NCBI GenBank assembly: GCA_002408445.1 | Contig: DHSK01000135.1 | Coordinates: 4,323-11,396, forward strand | Length of the DNA: 7,074 nt | Direction: 5' to 3' | Origin: Syntrophomonas sp. UBA5288 | Lineage (GTDB): Bacteria > Bacillota > Syntrophomonadia > Syntrophomonadales > Syntrophomonadaceae | In this document: in pieces, positions 1 to 5,036 of the stretch | Layout: each line of letters begins with the position of its first letter | How positions within the stretch are numbered: the stretch's first letter is position 1 | Translations under genes and position numbers: made by a program | The notes under the pieces: generated by a model | What the model was told of the DNA's origin: nothing | Databases searched by the model: none | Seen by the model: the letters and a program-made list of their open reading frames with translations, nothing else

Positions 1-119
1 ATATATCAAGTATTCGCTGCTTTTTTGCTCAATATACATTCTCGCATCATAATTTAAAATCAATGCAAAATTGCAGCAAATTATAAAATTGAGTGCTTAT
101 TAATGGTTGATTTTGCTCG

Positions 120-157
120 AAAAAAAGCACAGACGTGCATTCAAGCATCATCCGTGC
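120..157 (-). terminator. Intrinsic terminator after etfA
   Basis: Read on the minus strand, GCACGGATG (157-149) pairs with CGTCTGTGC (135-127) over 9 base pairs including two G-T wobbles. The loop can close further through TGC/GCA. Seven T residues (126-120) follow directly. It lies about 60 bases after the etfA stop codon, so it should end that transcript and makes etfA a single-gene unit. Positions 1-119 beyond it are AT-rich and I recognise nothing there. Confidence 0.8.
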
Positions 158-215
158 AAAAAATCCTCACTTTTTAAAATTTGATTACAACATATAACTT
201 AATTGCTATTATTCT

Positions 216-1199
216 TTAATTATTTCCCGTTGCTGAGACCTCGGACAGACTGCTTCGAGCCTTTATCTCATTTATCAGAGCGGGTACTACGTCATAAAGA
301 TCCCCGACTATTCCATAATCAGCAGCTTCGAAAAATGGTGCATCAGCAGCGCGGTTAATAGCTACAATTACTTTGCTGTCACAGATGCCGCACAAGTGCT
401 GCGGCTGACCGGAAACTCCCAGGCCAATGTATAAATCAGGTTTTATCTGAATTCCTGATATACCCACAAATTGATTCTCCGGCATCCATTTTAAATCTAT
501 GGCCACCGGTCTGCTGCAAGCTACGGTACCCCCCAGGATCCGAGCCAATTCTTGAGCCAATTCAATATCCTTTTGTTTTTCCAACCCGCGTCCCACACAC
601 ACCACAACTTTGGCATCCCGGATAGCCACTTCATCGGATTCCTCAATAACCCTCTTTACAACCCGCACCTGTGAATATGGTATATTATTCACTTTTCTGA
701 TTATCTGTTTGCCTTTGTCAGCTGCCAGTTCCGCCGGTTCAAATATCCCCGCAACCACTGCAGCCATCGCCGGGCGGCTCGAGCATACCACTGTTTGTAC
801 CCCTAAGCCCCCGTATACCATTTTCTTCATTAAAATTTCTCTGTTGTCATTCACCTGCAAACCAATACACCCGGTACACAAACCGGTATTTAGGCGAGCC
901 GCAACCCGGGCCCCGATCTCATTTCCCCGTTTTGTCCCTGTAATAAGGATCAAATCCGGGTCATCCTGCCGGGCCTGCTCCGCCAAAACAGAGACATAAG
1001 CTTCAAATGGTTGATTTTTAGGCAAAGCCGGGAGCAGCATAACCTCATCCGAACCATGATCCAGATAATCCTGAGCCATTATACGGTTAAGAGCAAAAGA
1101 AACCACATGAGTATCCAATTCCTGGGCCAGACTTCTTCCAATATTTAATAGTTCCAGAGATTGTTGGTAATCTTCCCCAAATATCCAAATACCAGCCAT
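216..1199 (-). CDS. etfA: Electron transfer flavoprotein, alpha subunit (EtfA/FixB family)
   Basis: EtfA forms a soluble heterodimer with EtfB and carries an FAD that passes electrons between flavin dehydrogenases (for example acyl-CoA dehydrogenases) and acceptors. The 327 residues match the usual family length. The N-terminal Rossmann-like domain spans about 1-190. The C-terminal FAD domain (about 195-315) shows GRGL (203-206), SRP (229-231), a variant GISG (246-249; GQTG in most members), GVSGQPQH (261-268; GVSGAIQH is usual), AIN (280-282), DAPFF (286-290) and DYGIVGD (294-300). The ATG start follows AGGGGGAG at a 6-base spacing. Genes are normally ordered etfB-etfA, but the neighbour upstream is a divergent marR and a terminator follows, so this copy stands alone here. 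The family call is firm. The partner and physiological dehydrogenase are unknown, and the altered flavin-loop residues suggest a divergent subgroup. Confidence 0.95.
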   Translation of the reverse strand: MAGIWIFGEDYQQSLELLNIGRSLAQELDTHVVSFALNRIMAQDYLDHGSDEVMLLPALPKNQPFEAYVSVLAEQARQDDPDLILITGTKRGNEIGARVAARLNTGLCTGCIGLQVNDNREILMKKMVYGGLGVQTVVCSSRPAMAAVVAGIFEPAELAADKGKQIIRKVNNIPYSQVRVVKRVIEESDEVAIRDAKVVVCVGRGLEKQKDIELAQELARILGGTVACSRPVAIDLKWMPENQFVGISGIQIKPDLYIGLGVSGQPQHLCGICDSKVIVAINRAADAPFFEAADYGIVGDLYDVVPALINEIKARSSLSEVSATGNN

Positions 1200-1285
1200 T
1201 TGCTTCTCCCCCTATTCCTTCGTTTAATCGCTGTCTCTGAATATATCCTACAAAATTCTCTCTTTTTCTTGCTTTCTACCGATAT

Positions 1286-1313
1286 TTTATATTGATAACA
1301 TATAGTTTGTCAA
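1286..1313 (-). promoter_or_regulatory. Sigma-A promoter of etfA
   Basis: On the minus strand a perfect -35 TTGACA (1313-1308) is followed after 16 bases by TATAAA (1291-1286). This predicts a start near 1279 and an 80-base leader before the etfA ATG at 1199. No competing gene lies in between. Confidence 0.65.
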
Positions 1314-1388
1314 CCAATTATTTGTATACACATTTTACATCTGATAGATCGACAAAACTTATATTTATTCATTTTTATTTTAAATGCA

Positions 1389-1424
1389 TTTGTAATACTT
1401 GTAAACAAATTATTTGATTACAAA
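1389..1424. promoter_or_regulatory. Inverted repeat, candidate MarR operator
   Basis: TTTGTAAT (1389-1396) and ATTACAAA (1417-1424) form a perfect 8-base inverted repeat. A further TTTGT/ACAAA pairing (1389-1393 with 1405-1409) lies inside it. The site is midway between the divergent etfA and marR promoters. MarR proteins commonly bind TTG/CAA-type palindromes in such gaps. Assignment as an operator is inference; the region is AT-rich, and chance repeats are possible. The rest of the 1200-1588 gap holds the two promoters and nothing else that I recognise. Confidence 0.35.
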
Positions 1425-1514
1425 ATAAACCGTTGTGGCAGCAAAAAAACGCTAAATTAAACATTCTATGTCATATTTCATGACCATATTGGATTTTTCT
1501 GTATTGAGATATTA

Positions 1515-1543
1515 TTGTTTTGTCTCATTTATATTGATAAAAT
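1515..1543 (+). promoter_or_regulatory. Probable sigma-A promoter of marR
   Basis: TTGTTT (1515-1520) and TAAAAT (1538-1543) are separated by 17 bases, giving a predicted start near 1550, about 39 bases before the TTG start codon. The -35 box is imperfect and the region is very AT-rich, so confidence is moderate. Confidence 0.5.
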
Positions 1544-1588
1544 AAATTTTGGGTATAAACTAATGAAGGAAAGAGGTATCGACATAAT

Positions 1589-2008
1589 TTGCAGCTTGAG
1601 GAATGTTTAAATTTTATGCTTACCAAAGCTCATCATAGTGTTTATCAGGTCTTTAAGTCTGACTTGGCCAAATATGATGTAACACCATCGCAATACGCTT
1701 TGCTTAGATGTCTGTGGGATAATGACGGCCAAACATCTAAAAATCTGGCTGATCGCTTGTCGCTGGATTATTCAACTATGACAACTCATTTGGATAGGTT
1801 GGAGCATAAAGGGTTGATAACCAGAAATGCTGCTCCTTGTGACCGCAGAGCACTCCAGGTGTCGCTTACCGATAAGGGACGTGAGTTGGAGGAACCATTA
1901 ATTAACGCTATTGTGGAAGCCAATAATAAATTTCTTAAAGATGTAGATAATGAGAAGTGGCTGGAGTTTCGGAATTTTTTGCAACAGTTATGTGATATCG
2001 AAGTTTAG
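1589..2008 (+). CDS. MarR-family winged-helix transcriptional regulator
   Basis: This is a dimeric DNA-binding regulator that usually represses itself and a neighbouring operon until a small ligand or oxidant releases it. The 139 residues are the normal MarR size. An N-terminal dimerisation helix (1-30) leads to the winged helix: PSQYALLRCL (33-42), a helix-turn-helix around TSKNLADRLSLDYSTMTTHLD, and the DRR...LTDKGRE wing (85-99), followed by C-terminal dimerisation helices. No ATG is available upstream in frame before a stop at 1556. The start chosen is TTG, with AGAGG 12 bases upstream, longer than ideal; the next in-frame ATG (1616) would trim nine residues of the first helix. It is divergent from etfA, so etfA is the natural candidate target. 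Cysteines at 5, 41, 84 and 135 could sense redox state, but this is unproven. Confidence 0.9.
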   Translation: MQLEECLNFMLTKAHHSVYQVFKSDLAKYDVTPSQYALLRCLWDNDGQTSKNLADRLSLDYSTMTTHLDRLEHKGLITRNAAPCDRRALQVSLTDKGRELEEPLINAIVEANNKFLKDVDNEKWLEFRNFLQQLCDIEV

Positions 2009-2022
2009 AGGTTGTTTCTTGA

Positions 2023-2126
2023 TGGCAGTAATTGCAAGTGCAAAATTACTCTTAATTTGTAATTGTTATCAGATTATTAATACCGGCTTAAAGAAGATAT
2101 TAATAATCTGATTTATACTACTGCCA
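2023..2126. repeat. Nested inverted repeats between convergent marR and dedA, likely bidirectional terminator
   Basis: A perfect 15-base inverted repeat (2068-2082 and 2098-2112, arm ATCAGATTATTAATA) has a 15-base loop. It is enclosed by a second perfect 8-base repeat, TGGCAGTA (2023-2030) and TACTGCCA (2119-2126). A third hairpin, AGTAATT/AATTACT, sits at 2027-2050. The position between converging genes fits transcription termination in both directions, but there is no clean T-run after the stem on either strand. A small non-coding repeat element is the alternative. Confidence 0.5.
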
Positions 2127-2169
2127 GGTACATTTATTTCACACCGGCTCATTTCATCTATTGTTCTCA

Positions 2170-2820
2170 TTATGCATTTTTCCCGGCAGTTCGATTGTTA
2201 TAAATAAAGCTGATAAATGCCGGCATTAGACTAATCACAACTATTCCCACTATAATCAGGCTGAAGTTTTCTTTTACCATACTGATATTACCGAAATAAT
2301 AACCTGCAAGAACAAAAAGGTTTACCCATAGGATTCCTCCCACCAGATTATAAATAAAAAATCGCGCATATCTCATCTTGCCAATTCCGGCTACAAAAGG
2401 TGCAAAAGTACGAATAATGGGGATAAATCTGCTTATTATGATGGTCTTGCCGCCATGTCGCCCATAAAATTCCTGGGTTCGCAGCAAATGTTCCTTTTTA
2501 AACAAACAGCCCTTTTCCCGGTCAAAAATCCTAGGTCCAATAAACCTTCCGATCTGATAATTAACCATATTGCCGGTAACAGCGGCAGTAGCAAGAACAA
2601 CAATAACCAGGGCAATATTGATATTACCGCTGGCACCCAGCGCTCCCAGAATGAATAACAGGGAATCGCCAGGTAAAAATGGGGTCACAACCAGTCCTGT
2701 CTCGCAAAAAATGATAGTAAAGAGGATTAAGATGGCCCAAACGCCGTACTTGCTTATAATTTCAAGCAGATGCTGGTCAAGATGGATGATAAAATCGACA
2801 CCGTTCAATAATAATTCCAC
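2170..2820 (-). CDS. dedA: DedA-family (SNARE-associated/VTT domain) membrane protein
   Basis: DedA proteins are multi-pass inner-membrane proteins tied to membrane lipid (undecaprenyl-phosphate or phospholipid) translocation and proton-motive-force homeostasis. From the GTG start there are 216 residues, close to E. coli DedA, which it resembles along its whole length. FCETGLVVTPFLPGDSLLF (38-56) carries the family acidic residues Glu40 and Asp52. GNMVNYQIGR (83-92) follows, then SRFIPIIRTFAPFVAG (130-145) with the conserved Arg131 and Arg137. Hydrophobic segments lie near 27-45, 52-85, 155-180 and 188-208. The frame stays open to a TTG at 2871, but GGAAAGGA sits 11 bases before the GTG at 2820, and homology starts there. 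The gene is transcribed alone from a promoter near 3037-3065 through a Mn2+ riboswitch leader, which suggests a link to manganese or envelope homeostasis. The substrate cannot be read from sequence. Confidence 0.92.
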   Translation of the reverse strand: MELLLNGVDFIIHLDQHLLEIISKYGVWAILILFTIIFCETGLVVTPFLPGDSLLFILGALGASGNINIALVIVVLATAAVTGNMVNYQIGRFIGPRIFDREKGCLFKKEHLLRTQEFYGRHGGKTIIISRFIPIIRTFAPFVAGIGKMRYARFFIYNLVGGILWVNLFVLAGYYFGNISMVKENFSLIIVGIVVISLMPAFISFIYNNRTAGKNA

Positions 2821-2910
2821 AATTCCAAAATTCCTTTCCAATCGAAATGGTTCGAGGCATCCCGGGTACAATCCTTATATTCCGTTATGGCTTCTCCCAA
2901 TCAAACCAAT

Positions 2911-2946
2911 AAAAAAGGCCTTTACCCCCTTATAGAGGCAAAAGTC
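2911..2946 (-). terminator. Riboswitch expression platform: intrinsic terminator ahead of dedA
   Basis: On the minus strand GACTTTTGCCTC (2946-2935) pairs with GGGGTAAAGGCC (2928-2917), with 11 of 12 positions pairing if wobbles are allowed. Six T residues (2916-2911) follow. The 5' arm overlaps the 3' strand of riboswitch helix P1 (2944-2938), so aptamer folding and termination exclude each other. It lies about 90 bases before the dedA start codon. Confidence 0.85.
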
Positions 2947-3030
2947 TCACTAAATCAAGGTTTTGACCAATAGAGCCAGGCCTTTCAGCCAGGATGTTGA
3001 CTCTATTTAACAAGTTACTCCCTTTTGCTT
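2935..3030 (-). ncRNA. yybP-ykoY manganese riboswitch aptamer
   Basis: Read on the minus strand, the leader shows the conserved blocks of this class in order: GGGAGTAACTTG (3022-3011), GTCAACATCCTGGCTG (3001-2986) and GTGAGACTTTTGCC (2950-2937). Helix P1 is formed by GCAAAAG (3028-3022) with CTTTTGC (2944-2938), a perfect 7-base match. An internal arm pairs AATAGAG with CTCTATT around the hairpin GGCTGAAAGGCC. The class binds Mn2+ and typically controls manganese exporters and other membrane proteins. Because P1 competes with the downstream terminator, Mn2+ should favour read-through (ON). Identification is by motif and structure from memory; a covariance-model search was not run. Confidence 0.88.
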
Positions 3031-3036
3031 AAGCAA

Positions 3037-3065
3037 ATTATATGCCAAATAAGCCGTAAATTCAA
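3037..3065 (-). promoter_or_regulatory. Sigma-A promoter of the riboswitch-dedA transcript
   Basis: On the minus strand TTGAAT (3065-3060) and a perfect TATAAT (3042-3037) are spaced by 17 bases. The predicted start near 3030 begins the transcript with AAGCAAAAGGGAG, exactly the 5' strand of riboswitch helix P1, and each prediction supports the other. Confidence 0.78.
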
Positions 3066-3152
3066 CCGAGAAACGCATTATCCTCCACCGCAATATTCCT
3101 ACCTATATTTTATATAGTATAAATGTTATAAACAACCACACAGGGAGACAAG

Positions 3153-3371
3153 GTGGGGTATAAAGCCGAAAAAGTGCTGCCCCTTTATCAGAAATACCCA
3201 CTGGCCAAAGATTACTTTGAAGGTAAAGAGATTCCGGGATGGTTTGAAGGGCAAGAAGTGGTCTGGTTAATTTTTAACTTTAAGGACGACAATACCATGG
3301 TTAACCAACCGATCGAAGCCGGGGATCAAGTTGAATCAATCCATCTGGCTTATGAAAAATATATGGACTGA
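3153..3371 (+). CDS. Small hypothetical protein, 72 residues
   Basis: I do not recognise a family. The GTG start has AGGGAG five bases upstream (3142-3147), a strong ribosome binding site. The product is soluble in character, acidic, rich in aromatic residues (Tyr, Trp and Phe throughout), with no signal peptide, membrane segment or cysteine. The sequence GWFEGQEVVWLIFNF in the centre reads like a beta hairpin, with helical stretches at both ends, so a small folded domain is plausible. It is divergent from the riboswitch leader and is followed by a strong terminator about 80 bases on, which makes it a single-gene unit. AT-rich DNA upstream (3101-3132) contains TATAGT- and TATAAA-like -10 candidates without a good -35. 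Codon use and the binding site argue it is real. Confidence 0.7.
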   Translation: MGYKAEKVLPLYQKYPLAKDYFEGKEIPGWFEGQEVVWLIFNFKDDNTMVNQPIEAGDQVESIHLAYEKYMD

Positions 3372-3448
3372 TTGGCATCCCCTCTATGCGGAGAGCAAAT
3401 ACCGCCCTGCGCACCTCTTCATAATTAAAAAGCAGAGATGAACCCTTG

Positions 3449-3490
3449 TTTCCAGGGGCCGACAGCAGCAGCCCCTGGAAATGCGTTTTT
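3449..3490 (+). terminator. Strong intrinsic terminator between convergent genes
   Basis: TTTCCAGGGGC (3449-3459) pairs perfectly with GCCCCTGGAAA (3471-3481) over 11 bases around an 11-base loop, followed on the plus strand by TGCG and TTTTT (3486-3490). It ends the 3153-3371 transcript. Read from the other side, the stem begins seven bases after the dehydrogenase stop codon. No T-run follows it on the minus strand, so termination of the dehydrogenase there is likely but less certain. Confidence 0.8.
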
Positions 3491-4547
3491 ATTTGGGAGA
3501 TACTATAATCTTGATGTTTTTATCTTTATTGTTGATCAGTTCCATAAAGCCTTTTTCGAGTATATCATCAAGCTTGATTTTTCCTGTAATCATCGTATTG
3601 GCATCAAGTCTGCCGTCACTCAACATTGATATGACGGTGGCAAATTCTCCATTGTATCCCAGAGAACCTTTGATTTCCTTTTCCGGGAAAGTGACATTGT
3701 TAAACTGTATTGGAGTATCCTTCTCAAATACACCGGCAGTTACAACAATACCACGCGGGCGAATACTTTGCAGTGCAACCGGAACCGTTTTGTCACTGCC
3801 TACACACTCAATAGCCACATCAGCACCTAAACCATCAGTCAGTTTATGAACTTCAGCAGCTACATCACACTGGGTTGGATCCAGCACGGCATAGGCCCCC
3901 AGTTTCTTGGCAAATTCTTTACGGGCTTGGGCCATTTCAACCACAATAACCTTAGCAGCCCCGGCAGCTTTGGCACATTGCAGAGCCGACAATCCGATAG
4001 TGCCACCGCCGAACACAACCACATTATCGCCGGCAATAACCGGAGCCCGCCGAACCGCATGCATTCCAACCGCAAGAGGCTCTACCACCGCAGCTATTTC
4101 GAAGGGCATATCGTCAGGTATTTTATATAGCGTATAGGCTGGAACATTCACATAAGGTGCAAATGCTCCATCGGTGTGTAATCCGGTGAAAGCCAGTTTC
4201 TCGCAGCAGGGATAGTTCATTCTTTTACATGAGTAACATTCCCAGCAAACCTGGCAGGCATCGGGAGCCACTTTGTCCCCGGGTTTCCAGTTGGTAACCC
4301 CTTCACCTACTTCGACAATAGTTCCGGAAAACTCATGGCCAAGTGTTATAGGTGCTGTTCCACCAGTTAAGGGATGCGGGGTGCCTACCGGAATAAAGAT
4401 TGGACCCGCAATATATTCATGCAGGTCTGATCCACAGATTCCGCACCATTCAACCTTGATTTTCACCCAGTCTTTTGGTGGTTTGGGGGGTTCTGGAACC
4501 TCAACTACTCTTACGTCTTTTTGGGCGTACCATACTGCTGCTTTCAT
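3489..4547 (-). CDS. Zn-dependent medium-chain alcohol dehydrogenase, butanediol dehydrogenase-like
   Basis: This NAD(P)-linked cytosolic oxidoreductase most resembles (R,R)-butanediol/sorbitol dehydrogenases, which interconvert acetoin and 2,3-butanediol or act on other polyols. From the ATG it has 352 residues. Catalytic zinc ligands are visible as GICGSD (Cys38), GHE (His71, Glu72) and Glu156. A C-x2-C-x2-C-x7-C structural zinc lobe is complete (Cys101, 104, 107, 115). The Rossmann fold has GGGTIG (180-185), and Glu204 ends the second strand, as is typical for NAD use. The frame extends 12 bases to a TTG at 4559, but that codon abuts the AAAGGAG ribosome binding site, so the ATG at 4547 (12 bases after it) is preferred. 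A sigma-54 promoter lies upstream, and a sigma-54 activator is divergently encoded. The exact substrate is not deducible; related threonine and diol dehydrogenases are alternatives. Confidence 0.93.
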   Translation of the reverse strand: MKAAVWYAQKDVRVVEVPEPPKPPKDWVKIKVEWCGICGSDLHEYIAGPIFIPVGTPHPLTGGTAPITLGHEFSGTIVEVGEGVTNWKPGDKVAPDACQVCWECYSCKRMNYPCCEKLAFTGLHTDGAFAPYVNVPAYTLYKIPDDMPFEIAAVVEPLAVGMHAVRRAPVIAGDNVVVFGGGTIGLSALQCAKAAGAAKVIVVEMAQARKEFAKKLGAYAVLDPTQCDVAAEVHKLTDGLGADVAIECVGSDKTVPVALQSIRPRGIVVTAGVFEKDTPIQFNNVTFPEKEIKGSLGYNGEFATVISMLSDGRLDANTMITGKIKLDDILEKGFMELINNKDKNIKIIVSPK

Positions 4548-4614
4548 AATGTAGGACAACTCCTTTCTAATAACGGTTTATCCAAATTCTTTTTGGCACA
4601 TTAACTTATAACAA

Positions 4615-4630
4615 AGCAAACATCATGCCA
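4615..4630 (-). promoter_or_regulatory. Sigma-54 (-24/-12) promoter of the dehydrogenase gene
   Basis: On the minus strand TGGCATGATGTTTGCT matches the RpoN consensus TGGCACG-N4-TTGCW at every position except one (T for C). The invariant GG (4629-4628) and GC (4617-4616) have the required spacing. The predicted start is near 4604, leaving a leader of about 57 bases with AAAGGAG before the ATG. A sigma-54 activator encoded divergently supports the call. Confidence 0.75.
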
Positions 4631-4765
4631 TACTTTGTGAAAACAATAGCATTTTGGTTTAAATACTTATAATATCTACGTATTTCTGCTAAATTCGAGG
4701 ATTTGCTCAAGCATATAAAATATCATGTAATAAATCCGGTCTATTAACTAGATAAAATATTATTG

Positions 4766-4794
4766 TTGACATTGTACACTTCTGTCACAAATAT
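4766..4794 (+). promoter_or_regulatory. Possible sigma-A promoter of the PocR-type activator
   Basis: A perfect TTGACA (4766-4771) is followed after 17 bases by AAATAT, a poor -10 box. The same stretch contains the dyad TGACA (4767-4771)/TGTCA (4783-4787), which could instead be an activator site. If used as a promoter, the large palindrome at 4827-4911 would lie in the 5' leader. A weaker option is TTGATA at 4934 with TAAACT 16 bases on. Confidence 0.3.
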
Positions 4795-4795
4795 G

Positions 4796-4825
4796 TAGTT
4801 TACACCCCTTTACAATTAGTTTACA
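4796..4825 (+). repeat. Direct repeat TAGTTTACA, candidate activator binding sites
   Basis: TAGTTTACA occurs at 4796-4804 and 4817-4825, 21 bases apart, about two helical turns, so both would face the same side of the DNA. They lie about 190-220 bases upstream of the predicted sigma-54 start site, a usual distance for enhancer-type sites. The function is inference. Confidence 0.3.
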
Positions 4826-4826
4826 T

Positions 4827-4911
4827 TAGCCAACAGAGGGACGTTCTTTTTGTTGGCTAGTAAAAGTTATCTGTGAAAAAGCCAACAAAAAGAACGTCCC
4901 TCTGTTGGCTA
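4827..4911. repeat. 85-base palindromic element (REP/MITE-like)
   Basis: Arms 4827-4857 and 4881-4911 are perfect reverse complements over 31 bases, extended to 32 by 4858/4880, around a 21-base loop. Each arm is itself bounded by inverted TAGCCAACA/TGTTGGC ends (4827-4835 with 4851-4859; 4881-4887 with 4903-4909), so each half can fold alone. The core GGGACGTTCTTTTTG resembles short palindromic repeats that I recall as abundant in some Clostridia, often near REP-associated Y1 transposases. No transposase is present here and no T-run follows, so it is not a simple terminator. Confidence 0.75.
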
Positions 4912-4927
4912 GTTGCTAAATCATCAC

Positions 4928-4977
4928 AAAGGATTGATATTAAAACTCAGTTTGTTAAACTAAAATTACAATCCTTT
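4928..4977. repeat. Inverted repeat just upstream of the activator gene
   Basis: AAAGGATTG (4928-4936) and CAATCCTTT (4969-4977) are perfect complements. Inside is a smaller dyad, AGTTT-GTT-AAACT (4949-4961). The position 60-110 bases before the GTG start fits an operator for autoregulation or a leader hairpin. I cannot tell which. Confidence 0.35.
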
Positions 4978-5021
4978 CATATAAGCACCTTATAACAATG
5001 CTGGTTAATGGTCATTGCAAA

Positions 5022-5029
5022 AGGAAGGT
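5022..5029 (+). promoter_or_regulatory. Ribosome binding site that decides the activator start
   Basis: AGGAAGGT lies seven bases before the GTG at 5037. The same AAGGAAGGTGAAA context precedes GTG GAT CT at 7028 in the second paralogue. This shared arrangement favours GTG at 5037 over the upstream in-frame ATG at 4998, which has no good binding site. Confidence 0.7.
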
Positions 5030-5036
5030 GAAATTG

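Noticed and set aside
610..999. Open frame of 129 codons on the plus strand inside etfA
   Set aside because: It is the antisense shadow of a clear EtfA gene, with no ribosome binding site and a low-complexity composition unlike a real protein.
1564..1611. Fifteen-codon frame from ATG at 1564 overlapping the marR start, as a leader peptide or frameshifted marR N-terminus
   Set aside because: It has no clear ribosome binding site and no regulatory-peptide pattern, and marR already has normal length from the TTG at 1589.
3481..4554. Several open frames antisense to or overlapping the dehydrogenase gene
   Set aside because: All lie within the well-supported dehydrogenase coding sequence and show no domain features or ribosome binding sites.
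4594..4614. TTGGCAC on the plus strand as a second sigma-54 promoter for the activator gene
   Set aside because: The -12 TTGC element is missing at the required spacing.
4638..4651. CcpA cre-like sequence TGAAAACAATAGCA upstream of the dehydrogenase promoter
   Set aside because: It lacks the central CG that defines cre sites; a match of this quality in AT-rich DNA is likely chance.
4827..4911. Reading the large palindrome as a terminator or CRISPR repeat pair
   Set aside because: No T-run follows on either strand, and the copies are inverted, not directly repeated with unique spacers.
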